Source: Elmis aenea (taxonomy: Eukaryota > Arthropoda > Insecta > Coleoptera > Elmidae). From it: a stretch of DNA of 64,000 bases. This document shows positions 1 to 11,575 of the stretch, piece after piece. Where the stretch lies: assembly GCA_947652605.1 (NCBI GenBank), contig OX393581.1, positions 26,344,788 to 26,408,787 on the forward strand, written 5' to 3'. Numbering within the stretch: position 1 is the first letter of the stretch; each line of letters starts with the position of its first letter. The translations under genes were made by a program, and so were the position numbers. Below the pieces are notes generated by a model. The model did no database searches, was not told the DNA's origin, and was given only the letters and a program-made list of their open reading frames with translations.

Positions 1-14
1 GTATTGTATCTAGA

Positions 15-538
15 CCACTGATTCTTAACCTGTGCGTCGCGCTTCCGAAGGTAGGCACAAAGTATTTAAAAAGGGGAGCAAACTTTTCAAATGGAGGACG
101 CGAATAACATTGGAAACTTTTTACTAAAACAAAAAAAAACAATAGTATAAAATCAAGGACTTAAACCGAACCGGATCCGGAACAAAAACCGGAACGTAAA
201 CCGTAAAGTTAAAACTTATCGAACCGGTAACCTGAACTGAACCGTTATTGTTTGCGGTTCGGGTCCCTGTATAAAATATGCACTGAAAATGACAGCAGTC
301 ATTCATTTGATAATTCAGTGAATTTATAAGTTCACATAAGCAAATAAAGTACTTACAAAAATTCTTATGTTAAGAATAACACCTTAGTCAAAGTACGGTT
401 ATAAAGCAAAAACAAACAGTCTTTTAGCAGTACAAAAGGATTGGAAGGATGCGCAAATAATTAAGATGGAAAAGGGGGGCGCCATGTAATTTGTTATAGA
501 AAAGGGTGGCAAATAAAAATAAGGTTGAGAAAGACTGG
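15..538. mobile_element. Possible degraded hAT-type non-autonomous element
   Basis: The left edge reads CCACTGATTCTTAACCT and the right edge, reverse-complemented, reads CCAGTCTTTCTCAACCT. These are imperfect 17-bp terminal inverted repeats of the CAGTGSTTCTYAACC kind used by many hAT elements. The flanks (tatctaga and attagatc) do not form a clean 8-bp duplication. No transposase is visible inside. The element could be a diverged hAT MITE or a chance pairing of edges. Confidence 0.35.
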
Positions 539-1810
539 ATTAGATCTTGATTGGTATACAGCAGAGTTTACGGTTCATTGGCCAAAGATATTTTACATGC
601 CCTATTTAAAATAGCGGAATGTTTGTAGAATAGATTTTTAGCTTCTTTTATTTTTAAAATAAAATTTCAAACACAAATTAATAACCAAGTAGTAAATACA
701 ACATCACCAGAGTAAAAAATATATCTATTAATATCCCAGCAAAACAAAACCTTTTAAAAAGTAGTGTAAAATGTATTAAAAATGTTTGAATTAAAAAAAA
801 AACTAGACATTAAAAAAAAACTTACTTTTCGGTCATCTCTACTTTTTTGGTATTTTACTGAATGTAAATTGTTAGATCAAAGATTGTTTAGGATTCGGAG
901 GTACATTAGCAATGAAATCATCATTAGCAAAAAAAGCAGCATTGTTTGGTTATGGTTGAACACTTCTAGAGAAAATCGTTTCCAATGAAGTATATCTTCC
1001 AAATTTGATTCATGCCTACTGTCATGAAAATGATTTTCAGAGGCACTACAGTTACTTGATGCCTAATTAGCTTAGCTATATTTTTTCCTTCGAACCTAGA
1101 AGCTTCTTCTGCTGTTCTTCACGACTCTGTAATGATATGCCATTGTTATTTGCAAAAAAAAACAATAATATCTTTGCTTTAAAAAAAGAAGAATTTAAGA
1201 GTGGTGGAGTGTAAATAACCTAAAGGTGAACAATACTAAATATAACGCGTAATATATGTGGAGGGGTGCAAATTGACAAACAAATTTTCACTGACACGGT
1301 AATGTCTGTGCACTCCTGTGCTTCTCAAGAATTTACTGATTTTAAGAAAACACGTGTATCTCCACCTGAAAAGTGTAAGTAGCTGCAGCGGAATCGACTT
1401 TTAAATATTAGTGAGGGTAGTTTTTACTCCACCACACACGCGCCAGATTAATAATTTACAATAGAATGGTCTGTACGAATGTCGAAGGTACAAAAGACTG
1501 GCTGGGACTGCTTTTGGTTTTACATTTCTGGTAATGTAAATTTTATGTGCTGCAATAACTGCTAACTACTAAGCGTTATTTTATTTGTAGACTTGAACAG
1601 AAATACATTGCAGCTTGATCTATTTGATTTCCAGGGTGTTTTTGTTAATGAGCTCGAACTGACTGTGCGGTAAAATTTCAAATAAATAATATATTAGGTA
1701 GAGCATTATGCTAGATGTATTGAGTTGCAACGGGCAGTTCAATAAAACATGAATTGTTTTGTTATCTAATGCAGAACTTTTTCCCGTTGTTTTGAAAGTA
1801 TAAATCTATA
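539..1810. other. AT-rich sequence, no gene recognised
   Basis: The longest open frame (782-988, plus strand) is lysine-rich low-complexity translation of A runs and resembles no family I know. Nothing in this stretch shows inverted repeats, an RNA gene or coding structure. Confidence 0.6.
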
Positions 1811-2339
1811 CCGGGTGTACCTGAAATCAGGCTCACCCCCTTTTTTTCTTTAGTTTTGAATTTAGACAAATGAAATTTTAGAAATGTAACATTTGCAAAA
1901 AACTGGATTATTTGAACATAGGTTCACTTTTGTTTCACTTCCGGTTTCGCCGAAAATGGCCATAACTTTGTTATTTTAAGCGGAACACCCTGTATATTTT
2001 TACATTTTTGGAAAGAGGAAACGATTTTGGATACAACTGTACCATTTTGGTTAATTTTTATAACCTCAAATAATTATTTGAGGTTATAAAAATTAACCAA
2101 AATGGTACAGTTGTATCCAAAATCGTTTCCTCTTTCCCAAAATGTAAAAATATACAGGGTGGTGTTTCATTTAAAATAACAAAGTTGGGGTCATTTCCGG
2201 CGAAACCGGAAGTGAAACAAAAGTTTACCCATGTTCAAATAATCTAGTTTTTTGCAAATGTTACCTGTCTAAAATTTCATTTGTCTAAATTCAAAACTAA
2301 AGAAAAAAAGGGGGTGAGCCTGATTTCAGTTACACCCGG
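1811..2339. mobile_element. Palindromic foldback element, CCGGGTGTA termini
   Basis: The sequence from the left edge to about 2070 is repeated as its reverse complement from there to 2339, so the whole 529 bp can fold into one long hairpin with the turn near 2070 (AATTATTTGAGG region). The termini are CCGGGTGTA and TACACCCGG, each flanked by TA, which fits a TA-targeting (Tc1/mariner-type) transposase acting in trans. It has no coding capacity. Mismatches between the arms are few, suggesting limited age or gene conversion between arms. A diverged piece of a related arm appears near 63440-63590. Confidence 0.8.
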
Positions 2340-2341
2340 TA

Positions 2342-2862
2342 TATATAAAAGAGCTTGTTTGTGTGTTTGTTTGTTTGTTTGTTCGCTATAGAATCCTAGG
2401 TCCGTTGACCGATCGGGACCAAATTTTGCACAGTTACTATTTAGGACCTTGCAGATCTAACGCCAAACTTTAAGTACAAGCACATATTACCAATTTAAAA
2501 AAAAATATAATTACTTGGACGGGATTCGATCTTACGTCGGCAAATACCTGGTCAAAACACGATACGGCGCGGTGTATTTCTTAAGTAAAGATTGTTTTGT
2601 ATACAATTAGTAATAAATGTACATGAAGTATTATTTTTATTAGTACATTTTTAATTGAAACAAGACGAAAGAAAATAAATTTGAGTTATTATTCAATTTT
2701 TAAGCAATAAATAGTTATTTTTTAATGAATTATAAGAAAATGAAAAGATGATTGATCAGAGTATGTCATTTGTGTATGATTTGGAATTATTGGGCTTATT
2801 CAAGTTAAAAAAGCAAAAAATTGTAATCGCCTGTGCAACGCCGGGTAAATCATCTTGTTTAT
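2342..2862 (+). repeat. Possible Helitron-like non-autonomous repeat
   Basis: The segment begins TATATAAAAGAGCTTGTTTG followed by a GTTT microsatellite, and ends near GCAACGCCGGGTAAATC then ATCTTGTTT. In insect genomes repeats with a GCAACGCCGGGTA...CTAGT terminus are commonly assigned to Helitrons or Helentrons. Here the terminal CTAGT is degenerate. The middle (about 2520-2575) contains GGGATTCGATC, which resembles an antisense tRNA T-arm, so a tRNA-derived SINE is an alternative. No coding sequence is visible. Confidence 0.35.
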
Positions 2863-5428
2863 TATAAAAAGCTTGTTTTCACTGATTTAAATAAAATGTG
2901 GTTATTAATATTTTGTTGAAAAATTAATAAATCATGGAAGTGTTCCAATTACTAGGTTAAAGCTACAGGAATTCAGTAATCTGTTTCAGTAAATAGCAAA
3001 CACAGGCAGTTCTTGATTTACAAATGTTCTATTAACGAACATTCTTGATAAGGGATGTCGCAGTTCATTGCTGAAGGTAAGAAAATAATTAATTGCTAAT
3101 TTTCAGTAGAAGAGGAATTTTCAAACAACAAGCTTGCTTATGTGTTTTAATTGTGTATTTTGGTATCGTATTACAATCCATTGACCACAGATATTTCATG
3201 TTGAATTTATATGATTGATTTAGCATTGTCGACAAATTTAACACGGTTATATACTAAATACTTAAGCCCCGGGCCGGATGAAAATTAAAGAGGCTGACGC
3301 AGGCCGAAATTAATTTAGATGTGAGGGATTTAAAAATCTTACATATTGGATTTCAGTGGACGGTTCTTCAGAATGGTCCATGGACGTTTTATAAAACAAA
3401 ACAGAATTTTTGTGTATTTAAGGCAGCGAGCCGGATTTAGGGTTTCCCATATTTGACATTTTTGCTTGTCCCGGGTTTCCGGGAAGAAATCGGTCTTCTT
3501 CCCGGAATCCCTGGATATCCCGGGACGTTATAAATAATTAAGTTAACATTTTGAAATAAATAACCCAGAAACGGAAGGAGCGGTTTATTACTTAAAAACA
3601 ACTCCAAGTCATATATGTAATACATTTGGTTCCATGATTATTATAATTAAATAATAAAATAATATTGGTGAGAGAAACATACATTTCACAAATATTACCT
3701 TACCATTGCATTATTATTTGCATGAACACAATACCATAATTTTTACAGTGAATGTTTGTAATATGATTTAAGAGAACAAAGTTGATCTACGCTTTGGTTA
3801 CTTAGTCTTATTCTCAGTTTATTAATAGAAGCTCTTGCTGCATAAAATGCTTCCTTATTTTCTATTGACATGGGTGGAATTGTTTTGGGAGCATTTAACA
3901 AAAAAAACCATCGTGTTTTCAATGAAATTTCATTTACAAGCTTCACGTATTTTGCTTCGCATTACCAGGATACAAAAAACGGTAAACGTATTTTGAGGAT
4001 ATAGGTAAACTTTGTCATGGAGACTTCTTGACGCATACAGACTGAAAAATCTTCGTAACTTGTACCATTTGAGTTTTAAAAGGTTTTACACCTTGTTTTG
4101 TTTTTGTATCACAGCCTACTATAATTTTCTTAAAAAAAAAATTATAAAACTTTCGTAACTTACGTAATATTGAAAATAACTACCTTAACCCTTATATGTA
4201 TAATTGGAATGAGAAAAAAATAAGGAATTTAAATAAGTCATAGCCAACTATAGCTTCCTTTTAAAAAAAGGTAAGTTTGTGTCATAACTTTTTAACGGCG
4301 AGCGTAATTTTTTTTTTAGTGTAGGTAATCAAATTCTAGATAAAAATATCTTAAAATATTCTTAACATTTTTTGCGATATATATTTACAACAATAACGAA
4401 GATTTGACACACAATTATTATTATGACAAAAAAAAAATACTTTTTTGTAATAACTTAAAAACCGAAATTGATAGCATATTTGTGGTTACGATTCTGAGTT
4501 TGTCTCAGAAAACTGCATATGTTTGGTAATTTAATCGTCTCTCTATCTTGAATATTAAGCGGGATACCCATATAACCTCATCGAATTTTGACCACCCTGT
4601 ACACGCATTGAAAATGTTAACTGTATTAATAATTTATAAAATACTGTCTCAATTCGTAAATTTGGCATTTTTAAAGTGTAGTTATTTTTATGAACTAGTC
4701 GATTGATAAAAAATATTGTTAAACAGAAACACCGTTCATGATGAGCAATTTGTAATCCCAAAATTTAAGAAATACATTTATTTAAATAAATATTTATGAG
4801 TTACATAGTTTATTGTACCAAATATACAAATATATATTCTTCGAATATTTAATAGCAAAGTTTTATGCCATTAGTCGCTCTATAAAAGTTCAAAATACGT
4901 CGACATTTGTTGGTAAAAATGTAATTTAAAAAAAAAAATTAATTGTATTGACCTGCAAAACAATATTGGATCTTACAATTATTATTAAATATTTAAATAG
5001 GGAACATGGGGTAAAACGTGAAGTGGGGCATAACAGGGTAAACCCTTAATTTCCCCTGGAAGTGGCGTAATTTAAAATAGGATTACAACTCTTGTGCGGG
5101 ACTTAATAGTGGTGAAGACGATGCTGTTGTGTTTGTTGTAATAAATGATTTTTCCTTGGAGAAAAAGTCACAATATATATTTTATTACCAAAAAGAAAAA
5201 ATGACCCTATCCTGCCCCACCTATGGGACAAAACGGGCCTCATTTTATAATACTTTTTTTTGTATCTTTATTTCTGAATTAATATTTCTTAATTGCTATC
5301 CAAAAATCTTTTCCAATTCCTCGTTTGATAAAAAAAGAACTTACAATCACAAAAACGAAAATATTGCCTTAATTAATATAAAAGAATACGTATAAGTTCT
5401 AAAACGGTAAATCCCCATTCTGCTTCAC
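2863..5428. other. AT-rich spacer, one GC-rich hairpin, no gene
   Basis: The one notable structure is an imperfect hairpin at 3464-3525, where TCCCGGGTTTCCGGGAAG pairs with CTTCCCGGAATCCC and TATCCCGGGA. It may be the remnant of a MITE. A CACCCTGTA motif near 4598 looks like a lone foldback-element terminus. Several GGGGTAAAACG-like motifs occur around 5007-5230. Open frames at 3743-3946, 4555-4761 and 5129-5395 match nothing I recognise. Confidence 0.5.
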
Positions 5429-5437
5429 GTTCTCCTC

Positions 5438-7685
5438 AGGTCCGTCACCTTAGCAGCACCACTTTCTTCAATCATAATAAAACTTATGCCATAATTTTGT
5501 GCTAATTTTGTGCTATTTTGTGCCGTAAAAATTAAATTTTGTGCCAACTTCAGAAAAAAGTTATAAACAATTTTCACTCGAGGTTGCTAAGGTGACGCGT
5601 AAGCACCACCTTGTCTGAATTAAAATTTGTTTATGCCATAATTTTGTGCTAATTTTGTGCTATTTTGTGCCGTAAAAATTAAATTTTGTGCCAATTCCAT
5701 AACGAAGTTATAAACAATTTTCACCCGGTGCTGCTAAGGTGATGCGTAAGCACCACTTTGTCTGAATTAAAATTTGTTTATGCCATAATTTTGTGCTAAT
5801 TTTGTGCTATTTTGTGCCGTAAAAATAAAATTTTGTGCCAACTCCATAACGAAGTTATAAACAATTTTCACCCGGTGCTGCTAAGGTGACGCGTAAGCAC
5901 CACCTTGTCTGAATTAAAATTTGTTTATGCCATAATTTTGTGCTAATTTTGTGCCGTAAAAATAAAATTTTGTGCCAATTCCATTACGAAGTTATAAACA
6001 ATTTTCACCCAGTGCTGCCAAGGTGACGCGTAAGCACAATCTTAGGTATCTAAATTAAATTAATTGTTATAATGTTGTACCTACTCTTTATTGTTAACTC
6101 CAGAACGAAGTTTTAAACAATTGTTTAATTGCGGAACCAAAATTATGATATTTTATTGTTATTGTCAGTAAGTTTTAAATTGTTTAATAATTGTATAAAT
6201 ATTTAATAACATTCTACAATGTAAAACTATACGAGTCAACTATACAAGACAATAATCTGTGACATACCCCACTGGTAATATACGAGTAATTAGATGCTTA
6301 TTACCATAGATCTAGTTTTTTTATCTACGGTAAGCGGCTTATTTGATGTTTGGGCTCGTGATCGTCAAATCTTTGTGAAGGACTACTTCACGTCGTTTTG
6401 CGTAGAACTCTAGGTTTAGATCAGCTGTTAAGGGTGTAGAAAGTAAATAAAACAACACGCGTTATGTATAAAATGGTATTTATTGTGAATTCTTGTTAGG
6501 TACCATTTATATATTTCATACTTTGAACAGATTATCATTCAGATATTGTTGAAAATGCGACGTAGCATGGTTGAGGTTGAGTGTATCGATGTTTGTGTGT
6601 AAGATGGTGGAAATGATGATCCTACGGATCATACCTGACAGCGATCTCTCGCCCAGGTTAGACTTCTATGACAGAACCGGGAAGGACCAACCTAGTGTGC
6701 CTTCGCCTTCTGCTAGCGATAACTCGCTCAAAAAGCGAATGCACTAGGTCAGAATAGGAGGTAAGCCGCCGGAACACCCTCAAAGCAAATACTCGCCAAG
6801 GAGCTTCCAAACAGATTCACCAGGAGGACTAATATCTGGAGTAGCTCTGACAGCGATAACTCGCCCAAAGTTTTGGAAAAAAGGAAAAAGAAAGGTCACG
6901 TGTTTGTTCCGCTATTTTCTCCCACCCTAAACTTGCAAAATCTATCATTTCTGATCTACTATAACAAATATACAGGTATTATTTAAAGTAATCCAAAATT
7001 TCTTTAATTAATTAACAGAGTATTCGTGTCTTACTGAATTCTTATGGGCCCTTAAATAATTAGACTTGCATAATTATTAACCATTCCCAAGAAAACACAT
7101 TGACACAGTTTATATTGATTAATACGATCTTAAGGTCAATGTTATGGTTAATACAAATCTGTCATCACAGCATTCGATATCGATTCAGCTGGCGTCTACT
7201 ATGCTTACTATTTGTGCTTATACACTAAAACAACAATGTTTCATTTATACTTTACTTCCTTTGTCAATCAAAAATGCAAATACGATTCAGAAGCAAGGTT
7301 AAAGTAACTTATCAATATTTTTTGATAGATTTATGGCAAAAACTTATAGTAAACGTTTGGGAATAATACGTTAAGCACGCAATTCCAACACATACTTTGT
7401 ATCTTGTGATTAACACAATAAATGATTATTATTTAACTGTGCAGTGTGCAGGTGTTACAAATCAACAAATTATAGTTCCTAAAAAAGTGTAATACTTAAA
7501 CGAAAAATACTACAGTAAAAAATACTCTATTACATTGTTCACTCGACAAATATTAATTTAAGACAAATAGCAACACCCGTATAGTTTTCTAAGTACGATT
7601 AAATTATCAACAACAATATGTAACAAATACAGGCTTTTTATTTAAACATTTTATTTATGTTTAAATTGTTGCTTAATGGACTAAA
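5438..7685 (+). repeat. Left inverted arm of the foldback element
   Basis: The arm holds the terminal inverted repeat, four 147-bp tandem units, then unique sequence matching the right arm in inverse orientation up to about 7685. The segment at about 6497-7226 has no counterpart on the right. It contains three copies of AGCGATMWCTCGC-like sequence (near 6640, 6716, 6850). The right arm joins the two flanks directly through a short ACCATT microhomology, so a deletion in the right arm is the simpler explanation. Confidence 0.8.
5484..6060 (+). repeat. Tandem array of four 147-bp units (left arm)
   Basis: Units begin at TTATGCCATAATTTTGTGC at 5484, 5631, 5778 and 5925, a constant period of 147 bp. 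Each unit has a run of TTTTGTGC motifs, a stretch like AAGTTATAAACAATTTTCAC, then GGTGCTGCTAAGGTGACGCG and AAGCACCACCTTG. The GGTGCTGCTAAGGTGACG part is the reverse complement of the element's own terminus. The fourth unit lacks one TTTTGTGCTA repeat. Confidence 0.9.
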
Positions 7686-7847
7686 CAAAACAAACGTGCA
7701 GATACTGAAATCATGATACCCTTATTAGTTTATAGCTTATAAACCAGTCACCACCCTATCAGGGACCAAATAATGTTACAATATTTGTTATGGGTAAAAG
7801 TTAACAGAAGATTCTGCAATTTTTGGTATAAGTATTTTTAGTATTGT

Positions 7848-8070
7848 TATATTGTTTTTGTTATTACTATTACTATTATTATTATTATTATTATTATTTT
7901 TACTATTATTATTATTTCACTATTACTATATTATTATTATTAAAATGATTATGAGTTGTCTTTTTATTATTATTATTTTTTATTTTTTAAATGTTTTTTT
8001 TCAATTATTAATAATATTGGAATTATTATTGTCATTATTATTATATTATTAATATTACTATTATTATCAA
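7848..8070 (+). repeat. TTA/TAT microsatellite tract
   Basis: Imperfect TTA and TAT trinucleotide repeats dominate from about 7856 to 7950 and recur to 8070. The apparent open frame across it (7852-8052) encodes only Leu/Ile/Tyr runs and is an artefact of the repeat. It lies in the core of the foldback element. Confidence 0.85.
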
Positions 8071-8612
8071 TATTGTTTCTTACAAATATTTATTATATTT
8101 TTTACATTTAATGTTTATATCTACATAAACTCTCCAACAAATGTTGTTGCTAAATATTCTTTTTAATTTTTCAAACCAGACATAAAGGAAATACACAATA
8201 GGTGTAAAATTTAAGATCATACTTTTATATTATATTATAATATGAAAGGTACTGATGTAGAGCTCTTTCAGGGTGAGTTTGTATACAGGCTGTTACAGTT
8301 ATCGTGAACAGCATGGTGATCTCGTAAACGGTAAGAGATACAGAGTTGGTTAACTGGGCCAAAACAAAACTATCTGTAATTAAAGAACAACTATTCTGCG
8401 GAAATAAAATGCTTATTTGAAATCATACTCAAAATATTTTTTAACATTATAAGGACACTTTTTAGCGTAGATTTGAAATTTGTTATTAGTTTTTACCTAT
8501 GTTCATTTGTTTTTATTATTTTAACATAAAATTTTTATTTTAAATACGAGTTGTAGTTGTCTGTGACACCATTAAAAAGGCAATTCTCTAAAACTACGTA
8601 AGTTATTACAAT

Positions 8613-8910
8613 TATTAGCGTGTTGACGAGTCGCTCATGGTCACGCATTGACGAGCCGCCCAGTTTCAAGACGCATTCTTGCATACGAGGCCCATAGCCA
8701 GATGTTATAGATTATAAAGATTAGATTAGGCCATAAGGGTGAAATGTTTATGTTAACACGATGAGTATCGATACCTGCGGAGGCAGGGTTGTTAGAGTTA
8801 AGTTGTATTTTGTATTCCAAACTGAGCAGTTCAGCTTTGATTATTGTTATTATATCTTTATATTTGAATTATCTATTTTATTTCTAAAATCCGCGACGCA
8901 GTCGCTAACA
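8613..8910 (+). repeat. 5' LTR of the degenerate element
   Basis: This is the first member of the 298-bp direct repeat pair. It starts TATTAGCGTGTTGACGAG and ends GCAGTCGCTAACA. The usual TG start appears as TA in both copies, so the change predates this insertion. Confidence 0.8.
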
Positions 8911-9185
8911 TCAGAAGTGGGATCAGAACGGCATTCTGACGATTTAAAAAGTTTTGAAAACGAGTATTTGGACAATTTTAAAGTTTATTCGAGGTGTTTG
9001 TGTGTGTTATACAAGCTGATGGAATACTTCGTTACACCAGCGTTAAGGCATAATTGGCCCAGTGTTGCATTTGTGATGATGTGAAACTTTTTGTGCTAAA
9101 ATACGCCATAAAAACAATATAAAAGCGTCAGTATGACTACATGTTTGTGCTGTTGCAATTTTGTAAAAAGTGAACTGGTTTGAAA

Positions 9186-9560
9186 ATGGAAAAAGGGCGG
9201 AAATCGGTGAGCATTAAATTTTGGTACGACAATGTACCATTCCGCCATGAAAAAAAAATGGAACGACATGAGAACTTTGGAATAAAGTAAATGGTTTATG
9301 CGAAATCAAGTAAAAAGGCAAAACAGTGCAATCAAAGCTATCAGCAGTTATGGATTACCGAAGTAAGATGCGAATGGTTATGGACAGCGAAAGTGAAGAT
9401 AAAATCGTAATTAATATTGGAGGAACTTGTAGAACAAAAGCTGGACTAGAAAATTGAAGATATAATTAAAAAGAATTTTGGTACTGGCAATAAGATTCGT
9501 AACATAAACAAAAGGCATGGACTAGGGTAACGTTACCGATACGTCGTCAGAGGATGGAAT
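9186..9560 (+). pseudogene. Possible gag remnant after the leader
   Basis: Downstream of the 5' LTR and a ~275-bp leader, an ATG at 9186 opens a short lysine-rich frame (MEKGRKSVSIKFWYDNVPFR) that soon meets stops. The position fits a gag start, but no zinc knuckle or other diagnostic motif remains. I give this mainly for its position; it may be non-coding. Confidence 0.2.
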
Positions 9561-9955
9561 AAGCCAGACGCCCCGGACCAAGCGATTCGGAGCATTTGGG
9601 TGAGATCATTCTGATTTTTAATCCAGATAGGCCCTAATGTAATAGTTGGGTAAATAAATAATTAGATAGACGAAATATGGTCAGATTTCTGCACTATGAA
9701 ATGAAATGTTTTAATCTGTTACAGTGAACAGCTATTACTATTTTTCCAGGCGAAATTTTGTAATTCATTGTTGATATTTGACTAACCATGTTGTAAGGTC
9801 CAATCCAGGAAGCTGCTATATTAAAATTTTCCATATCTTATAGTTTTTATCATAAATACACTTGGGAGTAAATTTAGATTTACGAGTTAGTTCGCGCACT
9901 AGTTGTTGAGTAATTTGTAACTTCTGCTTTAAACCTTGAACATAATACTTTTTGT

Positions 9956-10440
9956 TTAATAGATGAAAATTCCGAGGTATTTTGACGGTCTAATTACAGT
10001 TTCGGTTAACATTTTATTAATTTGTGTATTTATTACTGGAGCAAATAAGCTAGTTACTGGTTCTTTTAGAATGGGCATCGGAAAACAAATATTCGATTTC
10101 GACACCATTATTTTGTTACATGTGGGGCAATGGTTGCAAAGCGATTGATTGTGAAATGTAGGACTTGAATAGGAGTTAGATTTGCTAAACCTATTTGTTA
10201 CTTTTATTAAAACAAGACGTTGTGTCATGAACTGTCTTTTTGCAATTTTGACTCAATTTTGCGTCATTATAATGGGGTGCTTTTGGCTTGAACGATCACT
10301 TGCCAACTCGTTTTCCTTTTGGATCGCGTGATCGAATGCTGAATTGGGAGTTGCAAAATCGCGAGCTTGAACTATGAGTTTTGGATGTTGTCTAATAACC
10401 TCGACACCGAAAGGTACAAGAGGAACCGATTAAGAAGAAT
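9956..10440 (-). pseudogene. Unidentified minus-strand coding-like remnant
   Basis: On the minus strand, frames around 10440-10230 and 10228-9956 give a polar sequence with a loosely gag-like look (an HAIQKENELAS segment, then a CNHCPTCNK segment). It may resume on the far side of the hAT insertion, where 11650-11576 reads MKILLQGFCKTKDDAETEA. If so, the hAT element interrupted an older minus-strand gene. No domain is diagnostic, and the orientation is opposite to the one I assumed for the surrounding LTR element. Confidence 0.25.
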
Positions 10441-10601
10441 AACCAAAGTAAATGGGTTAGAGCTCTGCTCAGTGGCGGATCCAGGGGGTGTAAATGGGGT
10501 AATTACCCTCCCCTAAGACTAAGATATTTAAAAAAAAAATTAAGTTTTACAAATAGGTATTTTATTTCCTGCGTTGCCGCTTTAGCTTATAACAACGTCA
10601 A

Positions 10602-10972
10602 GTGAAGATAGATATAAATGAATTTATAAATTCCATGGTCACTTGTTTAAGTAAAGTATTTGAAAACAACGATCTAATAAAATTAAAGCTTAAATCTGAA
10701 ATCGATTTTTGGACACTAAAATGGCTGAAGAAATTCCAGTTAAACGAAAATGTACCTGACAATTCTTTTGAAACATATAAAAAAATGTAACGCCGAAATA
10801 TACCCCACTTTAAAAATCATTTTGCAAATTTTAAGCACTCTTCCTGTTAGCGTTGCCTTGGCAGAAAGGAGTTTTTCGGTTTAAAAAAAGTTAAAAGGGT
10901 GGTTCCGATCTAATATGACACAACAACGTTTAATGGGATTGTCTTTATTACACATTCATATAAAGATATAGA
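10602..10972 (+). pseudogene. hAT transposase C-terminal dimerisation domain, frameshifted
   Basis: Frame one (10602-10790) ends in an FWTLKWLKKF region typical of the approach to the hAT dimerisation domain. A +1 shift at 10786 continues as CNAEIYPTLKIILQIL, then the family hallmark LPVSVALAERSFS, then after a stop KLKGWFRSNMTQQRL and GLSLLHIHIKI. These match the hAT C-terminal (Dimer_Tnp_hAT) pattern LPVSxAxAERSFSxLxxLKxxLRSxM. The N-terminal BED finger and most of the RNase H-like catalytic core are absent, so it encodes no active enzyme. Confidence 0.85.
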
Positions 10973-11148
10973 TGTCTACATAAATATAATAAATACATTT
11001 GGAGCCAAATGTAGAAAACTTAATTTAATTATATAATTTTAAAAAAGCCAGGTCGTGTATTCACTATCGCTATTAATTAAATAAAGTACTTTTTGTTTCA
11101 ATAGAATTAGTTTTAATTCAATGTATTATTGCCTAAATTAAATCTGTA

Positions 11149-11339
11149 CAGGGTGGTTCCAAATTCGAGAGGATTACATGGGTATCTCGCATAATAGTCA
11201 GGATGGAGGGGCGGTTAAGTTACGCGGTTAAGTTACCAAAAAGGTGTACTTTTTTAGGATATCTATCGTTTCCGGTTTTCGAGTTATTAAAGAAAAACTG
11301 TTTTTTTGGGTTATATTTATAATGTGTCATACCTCCCTG
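11149..11339. mobile_element. Small CAGGGTGG-type MITE inside the hAT element
   Basis: The edges read TA-CAGGGTGG and CTCCCTG-TA, the terminal pattern of the TA-targeted foldback elements seen repeatedly in this window. The 191-bp interior shows no coding. The right terminus is imperfect. If real, it inserted after the hAT element. Confidence 0.45.
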
Positions 11340-11575
11340 TATATTACAAAAATAGTCATATTTATTCTAAACTTTCCGTATACTTTTAGCTATTGGCCTG
11401 TTTTTTTATTTTTTTTGAAAAATTGATAATTACAATTATTAAGAGGCGAAGCAAAACCATTGCTGATTAAAGTTGAGAGAGAAAAAAAAAAACAGCGGAG
11501 GCCAATTAGCAAGGGCCCACTGAAAGTTTTAATTACCCCCCTAAGATGGAGGGCTGGATCCGCCCTTGCTCTGCT

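Larger units (their letters stand above)
10470..11567 (+). mobile_element. hAT transposon remnant with 8-bp TSD
   Basis: The left end CAGTGGCGGATCCAG and right end CTGGATCCGCCCTT form hAT-type terminal inverted repeats. The direct repeat GCTCTGCT (10462-10469 and 11568-11575) is the 8-bp duplication expected for hAT. The element is only 1.1 kb, about a third of an autonomous length, and keeps just the 3' end of its transposase. The right terminus appears to have lost one base. It lies inside the degenerate LTR element. Confidence 0.85.

Noticed and set aside
7852..8052. A hydrophobic 66-residue frame that looks like membrane segments
   Set aside because: It is encoded by a TTA/TAT microsatellite and consists of Leu, Ile and Tyr runs.
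8761..9084. A 107-residue plus-strand frame
   Set aside because: It begins inside the 5' LTR and ends in the leader; the LTR part is repeated in the 3' LTR, and no gag motif is present.
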